Shown piece after piece: positions 42,857 to 51,325 of a DNA stretch of 64,000 nt (positions are counted from its first letter, which is position 1; every line of letters starts with the position of its first letter). A model generated the notes under the pieces. That model saw only the letters and a program-made list of their open reading frames with translations, was not told where the DNA came from and made no database searches. The stretch is from Pseudomonas sp. CFII64. GTDB taxonomy: Bacteria; Pseudomonadota; Gammaproteobacteria; Pseudomonadales; Pseudomonadaceae. The stretch spans positions 41,979 through 105,978 of the forward strand of contig NZ_ATLO01000054.1 of assembly GCF_000416235.1 (NCBI RefSeq). The letters run 5' to 3'. A program made the position numbers and the translations under genes.

Positions 42857-43166
42857 GAGGGCAAGACCTTTGCTTAAGATTGAAGAACGAGCAAGTTTAA
42901 CCAAGCAATCGCTCGAAAGCGAACGCAACTCTGACGGACGGCCCATATTGGAAAACCCGACGGTGATTGGCTTTCGACAGGACGAGCAAGGCCATTGGAT
43001 CGCCGTGCTGTCCTGCGGCCACACTCAGCACCTGCGACACCAGCCGCCATGGCAATCCCGCGCCTGGGTTCTGGATCCGGCGCAGCGCGCACAAAAAATA
43101 GGCCAAAGCTTTCGCTGTGGCTGGTGTGCGCAGAGGCCGGATGACGATAATCTTACGCCCCGTTGA
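42855..43166 (+). CDS. DUF3565-family protein
   Basis: 103 residues. The core VIGFRQDEQGHWIAVLSCGHTQHLRHQPPWQSRAWVLDP and a C-terminal CGWCAQR match DUF3565, with a likely zinc site formed by Cys/His in SCGH and CGWC. Function unknown. The start is uncertain: ATG 42855 overlaps the slyD start on the other strand, and TTG codons at 42870 or 42945 would give a length nearer the family usual. Confidence 0.75.
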   Translation: MRARPLLKIEERASLTKQSLESERNSDGRPILENPTVIGFRQDEQGHWIAVLSCGHTQHLRHQPPWQSRAWVLDPAQRAQKIGQSFRCGWCAQRPDDDNLTPR

Positions 43167-43253
43167 GACGCTGCAATTCGACAGCGCCCTGCTTTTCCGG
43201 TCGACCGGCTGATATTCGCCACGACCCTTGTACTGCTCAAGCGAGAACCCTGA

Positions 43254-45344
43254 ATGCAGACTTTCTTTATTGCCCCCACAGACTTTGGTGTGGGTTTGAC
43301 ATCCATCAGCCTTGGACTGGTGCGCACCCTTGAGCGTGCCGGGCTGAAAGTCGGCTTTTTCAAACCGATTGCGCAACCGCATCCCGGCGACCTGGGCCCG
43401 GAACGCTCCACCGAACTGGTGGCGCGCACCCACGGCTTGAAGCCGCCACGCCCGCTGGCCCTGGGCCATGTGGAACGCATGCTCGGCGATGGCCAGCTCG
43501 ATGAGCTGCTGGAAGAAATCATCGCTCTGTACCAACAGGCGGCTGTTGGCAAGGATGTGTTGATCGTCGAAGGCATGGTGCCAACCCGTCACGCCAGCTA
43601 CGCGGCGCGGGTCAACCTGCACCTGGCGAAAAGCCTGGACGCCGAAGTGATCCTGGTGTCCACACCGGAAAACGAAGCGCTCAAGGAGCTGTCGGGCCGG
43701 GTCGAATTGCAGGCGCAGCTGTTTGGCGGTCCCAAGGACCCCAAGGTGCTTGGCGTGATCCTCAACAAGGTCCAGACCGATGAAACCATGGAGGCGTTCG
43801 CTGCCCGCCTGAAAGAACATTCGCCATTGCTGCGCAGCGGTGATTTCCGCCTGCTGGGCTGCATCCCGTATCAAGCCGAACTCAACGCGCCGCGCACTCG
43901 CGACGTGGCCGAGCTGCTGGGCGCGCAGGTGATCAACGCGGGCGACTATGAACAGCGGCGCATGTCGAAAATCATCATCTGCGCGCGCACCGTGCTCAAC
44001 ACAGTGCAGCTGCTCAAACCGGGTGTGCTGGTGGTAACGCCGGGTGATCGCGACGACATCATTCTCGCTGTCAGCCTCGCAGCCATGAACGGCGTGCCGC
44101 TGGCCGGCCTGTTGCTGACCAGCGACACCGTGCCCGACCCACGCATTCTGGAATTGTGTCGCGGCGCATTGCAGGCGGGCCTGCCGGTGTTGTCAGTGAG
44201 CACAGGTTCGTACGAAACGGCCACGCTGCTCAACCAGCTCAACAAGGAAATCCCCATCGATGACCGCGAGCGCGCCGAGATCATTACCGATTTTGTCGCC
44301 AGCCACCTCGACGCCAACTGGTTGCACCAGCGTTGCGGCACGCCGCGCGAGCTGCGTCTGTCGCCAGCGGTGTTTCGCTATCAGCTGATCCAGCGGGCGC
44401 AATCTGCCAACAAGCGCATTGTGCTGCCCGAAGGCAGCGAACCATTGACCATCCAGGCGGCGGCAATCTGCCAGGCGCGTGGCATCGCCCGTTGCGTGCT
44501 GCTCGCCAAACCCGAAGAAGTGCACGCCGTGGCCAAGGCGCAAGGCATCGAACTGCCGCCCGGGCTGGAAATTCTCGACCCGGATGTGATTCGCGAGCGC
44601 TACATCGCGCCCATGGTCGATCTGCGCAAAAGCAAAAGCCTGAATGCGCCAATGGCCGAACAGCAGCTGGAAGACACGGTGGTGATCGGCACCATGATGC
44701 TGGCGCTGGATGAAGTCGACGGACTGGTTTCCGGCGTCATTCATTCCACCGCCAACACCATTCGCCCGGCCTTGCAGCTGATCAAGACCGCGCCGGGTTG
44801 TACGCTGGTGTCGTCGGTGTTCTTCATGCTCTTCCCTGAGCAGGTCCTGATGTACGGCGACTGCATCATGAACCCGCACCCGACCGCCAGCGAACTGGCG
44901 GAAATCGCCTTGCAGAGCGCCGATTCCGCCCTGGCGTTCGGCATTACGCCCCGGGTGGCGATGATCAGCTACTCAAGCGGCAATTCGGCCAGCGGTGAGG
45001 AAGTGGAAAAGGTACGCGAAGCGACGCAACTGGCTCATGAAGCAAAACGCGACCTGCTGATCGACGGACCGCTGCAATACGATGCCGCTGCCAACGAAAA
45101 TGTGGCCCGGCAACTGGCGCCGGACAGCTCGGTGGCTGGCCGGGCGACCGTGTTCGTATTTCCAGACCTCAATACTGGCAACACCACCTACAAGGCCGTG
45201 CAGCGCAGCGCCGATTGCGTCAGCCTCGGGCCGATGCTGCAAGGTTTGCGCAAGCCGGTGAATGATTTACCCCGTGGCGCGCAGGTCGACGACATTGTCT
45301 ACACCATCGCCCTGACCGCCATTCAGGCTGACACCCTTTCCTGA
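43254..45344 (+). CDS. pta: Phosphate acetyltransferase
   Basis: 696 residues, the long proteobacterial form. The N-terminal BioD-like domain starts TFFIAPTDFGVGLTSISLGLVRTLERAGLKVGFFKPIAQP; a DRTGG domain follows; and the C-terminal PTA_PTB catalytic domain (from about 375) has VLPEGSEPLTIQAA and MISYSSGNSASGEEVEKV. It interconverts acetyl-CoA and acetyl phosphate. An ackA gene is not next to it. GAGAACCCTGA precedes the ATG. Confidence 0.95.
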   Translation: MQTFFIAPTDFGVGLTSISLGLVRTLERAGLKVGFFKPIAQPHPGDLGPERSTELVARTHGLKPPRPLALGHVERMLGDGQLDELLEEIIALYQQAAVGKDVLIVEGMVPTRHASYAARVNLHLAKSLDAEVILVSTPENEALKELSGRVELQAQLFGGPKDPKVLGVILNKVQTDETMEAFAARLKEHSPLLRSGDFRLLGCIPYQAELNAPRTRDVAELLGAQVINAGDYEQRRMSKIIICARTVLNTVQLLKPGVLVVTPGDRDDIILAVSLAAMNGVPLAGLLLTSDTVPDPRILELCRGALQAGLPVLSVSTGSYETATLLNQLNKEIPIDDRERAEIITDFVASHLDANWLHQRCGTPRELRLSPAVFRYQLIQRAQSANKRIVLPEGSEPLTIQAAAICQARGIARCVLLAKPEEVHAVAKAQGIELPPGLEILDPDVIRERYIAPMVDLRKSKSLNAPMAEQQLEDTVVIGTMMLALDEVDGLVSGVIHSTANTIRPALQLIKTAPGCTLVSSVFFMLFPEQVLMYGDCIMNPHPTASELAEIALQSADSALAFGITPRVAMISYSSGNSASGEEVEKVREATQLAHEAKRDLLIDGPLQYDAAANENVARQLAPDSSVAGRATVFVFPDLNTGNTTYKAVQRSADCVSLGPMLQGLRKPVNDLPRGAQVDDIVYTIALTAIQADTLS

Positions 45345-45422
45345 CACAGACATTCACCACACTGCACATGCCGTCGGCGCAACCCGGCGGCATTCGAATA
45401 CCTTTCTGGAGCCTGATCCGTC

Positions 45423-46328
45423 ATGGATTTTTTGCCTGCACCCTTGCGTGGCGTCATCGCCTCGCTGCTTTTGGCGCTGAACACTATCGTCCTGTGCACG
45501 ACGTTGTTCGTGGTCGCGCTCTTCAAGTTCTGCCTGCCCTTCCCGGCCGCCCAGCGCGTAACGGACTGGCTGATGAGCCACATCCACGAAGCCTGGATCG
45601 GCAACAACAGCCGCTGGATGACGTTGCTGGGCCATACCCGCTGGCACCTGAGCGGCCTCGAAGGCCTGGATTATCAACATTCTTATCTGGTGACCAGCAA
45701 CCATCAGAGCTGGGTCGACATCATGGTTCTGCAGCATGTGCTGAACCGCCGCATCCGCCCGCTGAAATTCTTCCTCAAGCAGGAGCTGATCTGGGTGCCG
45801 GTGATTGGCCTGGCCTGGTGGGCGTTGGGCTTTCCGTTCATGAAGCGGTATTCCAAAGCGTATCTGGCGAAACACCCGGAAAAGAAAGGCAAGGATCTGG
45901 CAACGACCCGGCGCACCTGTGCCAAATTCCGTAACAACCCGGTTGGCATCTTCAACTTCGCCGAAGGCACGCGATTTACCGAAGGCAAGCACGCGGCCCA
46001 GAGCTCACCATTTCGCCATTTGCTCAAACCCAAGGCCGGCGGCATCGCCTTCGTGCTCGATGCCATGGGCGAACAGCTGGAATCTATCATCAACGTGACC
46101 ATCCACTATCCGGGCGGGCGTCCGGGCTATTGGGATCTGTTGTGTGGCAACGTCAGGGAAGTGGTCGCGCACTTCGAAGAGATCAAGATCCCGGCGCATT
46201 TCATTGGCAAGAACTACGACCAGGACGGTGAATACCGCCTTGAATTCCAGCAGTGGATCAACAAGCTGTGGGAAGACAAGGACGCGTTGCTGGACCGCAT
46301 GCACAGCGAGTATCCGCCGGCTCGCTGA
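45423..46328 (+). CDS. PlsC-type acyltransferase (YihG/LPA acyltransferase family)
   Basis: 301 residues. There is an N-terminal membrane helix (GVIASLLLALNTIVLCTTLFVVALF), the acyltransferase motif I in SNHQSWVD (H-x4-D) and motif III in NFAEGTRF. It acylates lysophosphatidic acid or a similar lysophospholipid at the inner membrane. It follows pta by 78 bases. Its last 36 codons lie in the first unit of a 246-bp tandem array, so three extra copies of the gene end follow it. Confidence 0.9.
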   Translation: MDFLPAPLRGVIASLLLALNTIVLCTTLFVVALFKFCLPFPAAQRVTDWLMSHIHEAWIGNNSRWMTLLGHTRWHLSGLEGLDYQHSYLVTSNHQSWVDIMVLQHVLNRRIRPLKFFLKQELIWVPVIGLAWWALGFPFMKRYSKAYLAKHPEKKGKDLATTRRTCAKFRNNPVGIFNFAEGTRFTEGKHAAQSSPFRHLLKPKAGGIAFVLDAMGEQLESIINVTIHYPGGRPGYWDLLCGNVREVVAHFEEIKIPAHFIGKNYDQDGEYRLEFQQWINKLWEDKDALLDRMHSEYPPAR

Positions 46329-46464
46329 GCCGCTGAAAACACAACCCATGTAGTCGGCCAGCACAGAGGATTCGTAGGACCGGCTTTAGCCGGGAGGGCG
46401 GCAGGTCTGACGACGCAACTGCTCCGAATGTACCGGCCTCCTCCCGGCTAAAGCCGGTCCTACC

Positions 46465-46574
46465 ACCAGGACGGCGAGTACCGCCTGGAATTCCAGCAGT
46501 GGATCAACAAGCTGTGGGAAGACAAGGACGCGTTGCTGGACCGCATGTATAGCGAATATCCGCCTGCTCGCTGA
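46465..46574 (+). pseudogene. Acyltransferase 3'-end fragment 1
   Basis: Duplicated last 36 codons and stop of the acyltransferase gene (reads as ...EYRLEFQQWINKLWEDKD), without start or ribosome binding site. Its end differs slightly (MYSEYPPAR). A passive part of the tandem unit. Confidence 0.85.
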
Positions 46575-46710
46575 GCCGCTGAAAACACAACCCATGTAGT
46601 CGGCCAGCACAGAGGATTCGTAGGACCGGCTTTAGCCGGGAGGGCGGCAGGTCTGACGACGCAACTGCTCCGAATGTACCGGCCTCCTCCCGGCTAAAGC
46701 CGGTCCTACC

Positions 46711-46820
46711 ACCAGGACGGCGAGTACCGCCTGGAATTCCAGCAGTGGATCAACAAGCTGTGGGAAGACAAGGACGCGTTGCTGGACCGCATGCACCGCG
46801 AGTATCCGCCTGCTCGCTGA
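46711..46820 (+). pseudogene. Acyltransferase 3'-end fragment 2
   Basis: Same 36-codon gene end in the third unit; the final residues are MHREYPPAR. Confidence 0.85.
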
Positions 46821-46956
46821 GCCGCTGAAGACGTCCCCCCTGTAGTCGGCCAGCACAGAGGATTCGTAGGACCGGCTTTAGCCGGGAGGGCGGCAGGTCT
46901 GACGACGCAACTGCTCCGAATGTACCGGCCTCCTCCCGGCTAAAGCCGGTCCTACC

Positions 46957-47066
46957 ACCAGGACGGCGAGTACCGCCTGGAATTCCAGCAGTGGATCAAC
47001 AAGCTGTGGGAAGACAAGGACGCGTTGCTGGACCGCATGCACCGCGAGTATCCGCCTGCTCGCTGA
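46957..47066 (+). pseudogene. Acyltransferase 3'-end fragment 3
   Basis: Same 36-codon gene end in the fourth unit, as far as I can see identical to fragment 2. Confidence 0.85.
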
Positions 47067-47217
47067 GCCGCTGAAGACGTCCCCCCTGTAGTCGGCCAGC
47101 ACAGAGGATTCGTAGGACCGGCTTTAGCCGGGAGGGCGGCAGGTCTGACGACGCAACTGCTCCGAATGTACCGGCCTCCTCCCGGCTGAAGCCGGTCCTG
47201 CGGGGTCTCACTACACT

Positions 47218-47922
47218 TTACTGCTGAGGCTGATCATATTGCTGACCCGGAATCGGCTTGAGATTGACCTCTACCCGACGGTTCTGCGCGCGGCCGTTGA
47301 CGTCGGCGTTGCTGGCAATCGGTTGATCGGGACCGGCGCCGCGTACGGTCAAGTGGCTGGCGTCCACGCCCTGTGACGTCAGGTACGTGCTGACGCTCTG
47401 CGCACGCTGCAACGAAAGGTCCATGTTGTGCTGGCGGCTCCCGGTGCTGTCGGTGTAGCCGATGATCTCGATAATGTTCTGGTTGTACTGCTTCAACGAG
47501 CCCGCCAGATTGTTCAGCGGCGAATAGAAGCTGCTGGCGATGGCGGCCGAATCGGTAGCGAAGGTGATATTGCCTGGCATGATCAGCTTGATCTGATCGC
47601 CCTGACGCTGAACCTCGACGCCCGTGTTAGCCATACTCGCGCGCAACGCCGCTTCCTGCTTGTCGGCGTAATAACCGTAACCAGCCGCACCGACGCCCGC
47701 AACCGCCGCACCGATCAAGGCACCTTTGCCACGGTTGTTGTGATCGATTGCCGCACCGGCAACAGCACCCACCAAGGCACCGATGCCGCCATATTTCGCG
47801 GTTTTGCTCATGCCGCCAGAGCTTTCTGCCTGGCCCTGGTTGTCATACGGATTCTGCGATGCACAGCCGGACAGCATGGCCACGGCAGTAGCGACAATAA
47901 TCAAACGACGCGAGGTAAACAT
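47218..47922 (-). CDS. OmpA-family outer-membrane lipoprotein (YiaD-like)
   Basis: 234 residues. The lipoprotein signal ends at LSGC (Cys20). A glycine-zipper region follows (YGGIGALVGAVAGAAIDHNNRGKGALIGAAVAGVGAAGYG), then an OmpA-like peptidoglycan-binding domain (NIIEIIGYTDSTGSRQHNMDLSLQRAQSV, VRGAGPDQPIASNADVNGRAQNRRVEV). It tethers the outer membrane to peptidoglycan. It ends 16 bases from the tandem repeat array. A GGAGC site lies before the ATG. Confidence 0.9.
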   Translation of the reverse strand: MFTSRRLIIVATAVAMLSGCASQNPYDNQGQAESSGGMSKTAKYGGIGALVGAVAGAAIDHNNRGKGALIGAAVAGVGAAGYGYYADKQEAALRASMANTGVEVQRQGDQIKLIMPGNITFATDSAAIASSFYSPLNNLAGSLKQYNQNIIEIIGYTDSTGSRQHNMDLSLQRAQSVSTYLTSQGVDASHLTVRGAGPDQPIASNADVNGRAQNRRVEVNLKPIPGQQYDQPQQ

Positions 47923-48020
47923 GGAAAAGCTCCTGATTCTATGAACGTCAAGGCTGGCGCCTAATGCGCAAATTAGAGCACGTCATCCGATAATAATTCC
48001 TTAACGATCCCTGAATGGTC

Positions 48021-48665
48021 TTACGCGCGGACGAAGGGATTCTCACGCATCTCGTCACCCAGACGCGTCTGCGGACCATGGCCGGTGATAACCGTCGCGT
48101 CTTCATCCAGGGTGTAGAGCCGTTGCTGGATGGAACGCACGATGGTCGCCTGATCACCGCCCCACAAGTCCGTGCGACCAATTCCACGACGAAACAAGGT
48201 ATCGCCGGCAATCAGCAACTGGGCGTCAGCAAACCAGAAACTCATCGAACCCGGCGTATGCCCCGGTGTGTGCAAGGCAACCCCACAACCGCAAGCCAGC
48301 TCTTCCTCATCTTCCAGCCAGCGATCCGGCGACGGCACTGGCGTATAGGGCACGCGAAACATCTGGCACTGCATTTCCAGGTTGTCCCACAGAAACTGAT
48401 CCTCTTTATGCAGATGCAGCGTCGCGCCGGTTTTCTCCTTCAACTGCCCGGACGCCAGGAAGTGATCCAGATGCGCATGGGTGTGAATGATGCTGACCAG
48501 CTTCAAACCCAACGCCTCAAGGCGAGCAATGATCATTTCATGGTTGCCGCCCGGATCGACCACGATGGCCTGCCTGGTGATCGGGTCACCAATGATCGTG
48601 CAGTTGCACTGCAACGGGCCAACAGGGAAGGTTTCGCGGATGAGCGCGGGTTTTGCGGGGTTCAT
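48021..48665 (-). CDS. MBL-fold metallo-hydrolase (glyoxalase II-like)
   Basis: 214 residues. The metal-binding HTHAHLDH motif, HTPGHTPGS and AGDTLFRRGIGRTDL give the dinuclear metal site. It resembles small glyoxalase-II-like hydrolases such as YcbL/GloC, which cleave S-lactoylglutathione or other thioesters. AGGAACCCCC precedes ATG 48665. It follows the galactose dehydrogenase gene by 56 bases in the same direction, so both may be in one unit. Confidence 0.88.
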   Translation of the reverse strand: MNPAKPALIRETFPVGPLQCNCTIIGDPITRQAIVVDPGGNHEMIIARLEALGLKLVSIIHTHAHLDHFLASGQLKEKTGATLHLHKEDQFLWDNLEMQCQMFRVPYTPVPSPDRWLEDEEELACGCGVALHTPGHTPGSMSFWFADAQLLIAGDTLFRRGIGRTDLWGGDQATIVRSIQQRLYTLDEDATVITGHGPQTRLGDEMRENPFVRA

Positions 48666-48721
48666 GGGGGTTCCTGGAAAACAATGGCCAAAGTTGAATG
48701 CGATTCGGTGAAGCAAGGCGA

Positions 48722-49648
48722 TCAGTCGTAAAACGGCTCCACGAGTTCGCGGCTGCCGACGAAGAAGCTGTCCGCCACCAGACGCAACGGTTGCAGGTCC
48801 ATATCGCTGGTTTTGGTGCGAATCAGGGTTTCGAAGTGCCGATAAACCGCCGGGTATTCTCCTTCTTCACTGACCTGACAGGCAACGCCATCAATGCTCA
48901 GATTAGCGCCGCCGTTATCCAGGCGCAGCGTACCTTCCTTGCAGCGCACTTCGATGCTCCACAATTCATCATGGCCGTGATCGAAATCGAACTCGGCGCG
49001 AACATCCAGCTGACTGGAATCCGATAACCGCAGGGACGCCGCAATGGGCGACTGGCAATTGCTCGGCACGCGAAGCTCGGCGGACTGCACGAACAACGCC
49101 AAGGGCAGCAAGTGGGTGGCGATAGACAGCGCGTTGATGCCCGGATCAAAGACTCCCAGCCCACCCGGCTGCCAAATCCACGCCTGACCTGGATGCCATT
49201 TGCGCACGTCTTCCTTCCAGTCGATGTGCACCGACTCCAGGGTTCGGCTCGCCAGCCAGTCCCGTGCAATCTCGACTCCAGGGGCAAACCGGGAATGCCA
49301 CGCAAACAAACCGCTGATCCCTTGGGCTCCAGCCTGATCAATCAAGGCCATGGCTTCACCAAGCGTCGCGCATGGCGGTTTCTCCACCAATACGTGCTTA
49401 CCGGCAGCAATGGCTTCGCTCACCAGCGCAAAGCGGCCTTGAGGCGGCGTGCAGAAGACAATCGCGTCCACTTCCGGGCCGTTGGCCAGCATTTCGCCAA
49501 GCGAGCTGAAGTTCTCCGCGCCCGGGCATGGCTGCCCGAGGCTGGCTACTGCCAATAGCCGAAACGCAGGATTGGCGAGTATCGCCGGTACGTGCTGATC
49601 CTGGGCTATCTTGCCGTAGCCGACTAAACCGAGACGAATCGGCTGCAT
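48722..49648 (-). CDS. gal: D-galactose 1-dehydrogenase (Gfo/Idh/MocA family)
   Basis: 308 residues. NAD(P) motif GLVGYGKIAQDQHVPA, EKPPCATL (EKP motif), and WKEDVRKWHPGQAWIWQPGGLGVFDPG. The sequence agrees closely with the P. fluorescens galactose dehydrogenase as I remember it (end ADSFFVGSRELVEPFYD). It oxidises D-galactose to galactonolactone in the De Ley-Doudoroff route. No other galactose genes are nearby. GGGTTCC, a weak site, precedes the start. Confidence 0.9.
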   Translation of the reverse strand: MQPIRLGLVGYGKIAQDQHVPAILANPAFRLLAVASLGQPCPGAENFSSLGEMLANGPEVDAIVFCTPPQGRFALVSEAIAAGKHVLVEKPPCATLGEAMALIDQAGAQGISGLFAWHSRFAPGVEIARDWLASRTLESVHIDWKEDVRKWHPGQAWIWQPGGLGVFDPGINALSIATHLLPLALFVQSAELRVPSNCQSPIAASLRLSDSSQLDVRAEFDFDHGHDELWSIEVRCKEGTLRLDNGGANLSIDGVACQVSEEGEYPAVYRHFETLIRTKTSDMDLQPLRLVADSFFVGSRELVEPFYD

Positions 49649-50049
49649 GGTGGGTTCCTTTTTGTGCTTGTTGGATGCAGCAAACTAGACGTAAATCAAT
49701 GCGCAGACAACAGGTTCGCCGCACGCTGCAGCCAATGTGCAGCTGCGCGGCCAGGAAAAAACTCTGTCGCCACAAGTAACGTGCGTTAACGAACAATAAT
49801 GAACATTTGTCAGTAAGCGCTGGCCGACAAACAACTGCGTGATAAGAGACCGAATATCTAATCATTAGGAGGCTAATAAATATATTTGCCAAGCGCTTCT
49901 CACGCCAAAAGTAATTTCTTTATAACTCGTTGAAATAGTTCTATATTTTTAAAACTATCCAGGTATTTAAAGTCATTGGTCGTACTGGTTATTTTTAGAA
50001 ATATTTTTATATACTGGCGTAACGCAATCAGTACCTCAAGGCGGCAGTC
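49649..50049. other. AT-rich intergenic region, no gene supported
   Basis: 401 bases between divergent genes. The right half is strongly AT-rich and contains a TATACT element at 50011-50016 that could be the -10 box for the HD-GYP gene. A GTTAACG-type palindrome lies near 49786. A small RNA is possible but I see no clear terminator hairpin. Confidence 0.45.
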
Positions 50050-51252
50050 ATGCTGAAAAAAATCCTTGTTACCGATCTTGAACTGGGCATGCATATCCAC
50101 GAATTCTGTCGCACACCGGGCAGCGAGGTGCCGTGGGTTAATCAGATCGAAGTGCCGCTCGATGACATAGAAGCCCTGCACAGAATTCAACAATCAACTG
50201 TCAGGGAAGTCTGGATCGACACCCACCTGGGCAAATCAGCCTCCGGTCAATGCCCACCTCGACCTGCTGCACCACTTGATGACACCTCACCTGCCAGCCT
50301 GGAAAAGGAACTGGCCCGCGCCAGACTGATCTGCGGTCGGGCGAAGTTGGCCGTGATGACGATATTTACCGAGGCCAAGATGGGCAGAGCGATGAACGTC
50401 GCGGATGTCGATGTGCTGGTCGAAGAGATATCCAACTCAATACTGCGCCATCCTCATGCATTGATCAGTCTGTCGCGTCTGAAGACCTCAGACGAATACA
50501 CCTATATGCATTCGGTGGCGGTCTGCGCCTTGATGGTTGCCCTTGCGCGGCGCATGGGCCTGACCGATGAGCAGGTGCGTGACGCGGGCGTCGCGGGCCT
50601 GATGCACGACGTAGGCAAAATGATGATCGACCCGGAAATCCTCAACAAACCCGACCGGCTCACCCCTGAAGAATTCGCGGTCATGAAGCATCACCCGGAA
50701 GCCGGCTTGAAAATCCTCGAGGACAATCAGCAGGTCAACGCCATGGTCCTGGACGTCTGCGTTCACCATCACGAAAAAATCGACGGCAGCGGCTACCCCC
50801 ATGGACTGGCCGGCGATGAGATCAGCGTATATGCCAGGATGGGTGCGATCTGCGACGTCTATGACGCAGTCACCTCGGAACGGCCCTACAAAAAGGCTTG
50901 GGGCGCGGCGCAGTCGATTCGGGAGATGGCTACCTGGAAAGGTCATTTCGACGAAAAAGTATTTCAGGTCTTCGTCAAGACGCTGGGCATTTACCCGGTC
51001 GGGGCGCTGGTCAGGCTGGCAAGCGGACGCTTGGGCATCGTCGTCGAACAGAATGAAAAATCCCTGTTATTGCCCAAGGTCAAAGTGTTCATGTCGACCC
51101 ACACCAAACGCCCCATCGAACACCGCCTGGTCAATCTTGCCAATCCGCAAGACCACGACACAATTCTGAAAGTCGAGTGCCCGGAAGATTGGGGGATTAC
51201 CGATATTGAAGCGCTGTGGTGCGGTACGAAATCCGGGGCGTTGACGCCATGA
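50050..51252 (+). CDS. HD-GYP domain c-di-GMP phosphodiesterase
   Basis: 400 residues. An N-terminal DUF3391 domain (MLKKILVTDLELGMHIHE...) is followed by an HD-GYP domain (about 155-330). The metal and catalytic residues are intact: HSVAVCALMVALA, GLMHDVGKM (HD-x-x-K), VHHHEKIDGSGYPHGL (GYP) and DVYDAVTSERPYK. It should hydrolyse c-di-GMP to pGpG or GMP in the cytosol and so influence motility and biofilm. It stands alone. AAGGCGGC lies before the ATG. Confidence 0.92.
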   Translation: MLKKILVTDLELGMHIHEFCRTPGSEVPWVNQIEVPLDDIEALHRIQQSTVREVWIDTHLGKSASGQCPPRPAAPLDDTSPASLEKELARARLICGRAKLAVMTIFTEAKMGRAMNVADVDVLVEEISNSILRHPHALISLSRLKTSDEYTYMHSVAVCALMVALARRMGLTDEQVRDAGVAGLMHDVGKMMIDPEILNKPDRLTPEEFAVMKHHPEAGLKILEDNQQVNAMVLDVCVHHHEKIDGSGYPHGLAGDEISVYARMGAICDVYDAVTSERPYKKAWGAAQSIREMATWKGHFDEKVFQVFVKTLGIYPVGALVRLASGRLGIVVEQNEKSLLLPKVKVFMSTHTKRPIEHRLVNLANPQDHDTILKVECPEDWGITDIEALWCGTKSGALTP

Positions 51253-51280
51253 TGAAACTGGAAACTCCTTTTGGCGAGCT

Positions 51281-51305
51281 GTAGGACCGGCTTTAGCCGG
51301 GAGGG
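51281..51305. repeat. Single REP-like element
   Basis: GTAGGACCGGCTTTAGCCGGGAGGG between the convergent HD-GYP and LuxR genes; unpaired, unlike most copies in this window. Confidence 0.8.
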
Positions 51306-51325
51306 CAATTCAACACACCAACCCC

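Larger units (their letters stand above)
46219..47202 (+). repeat. Four tandem 246-bp units made of a gene end plus a REP pair
   Basis: Units start at 46219, 46465, 46711 and 46957. Each has the 3' end of the acyltransferase gene with its stop, a spacer with TAGTCGGCCAGCACAGAGG, and an inverted REP pair. Unit 1 is the real gene end. Unit 2 differs from it at several bases; units 3 and 4 share CACCGCGAG and GAAGACGTCCCCCC and look identical, so they are the newest duplication. Unit 4 ends in GGCTGAAGCC rather than GGCTAAAGCC. Confidence 0.95.

Noticed and set aside
46386..47102. Three identical 74-residue minus-strand frames
   Set aside because: They are antisense readings of the 246-bp tandem unit and not separate genes.
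49649..50049. Possible small RNA in the AT-rich gap
   Set aside because: No terminator hairpin or conserved element could be seen.
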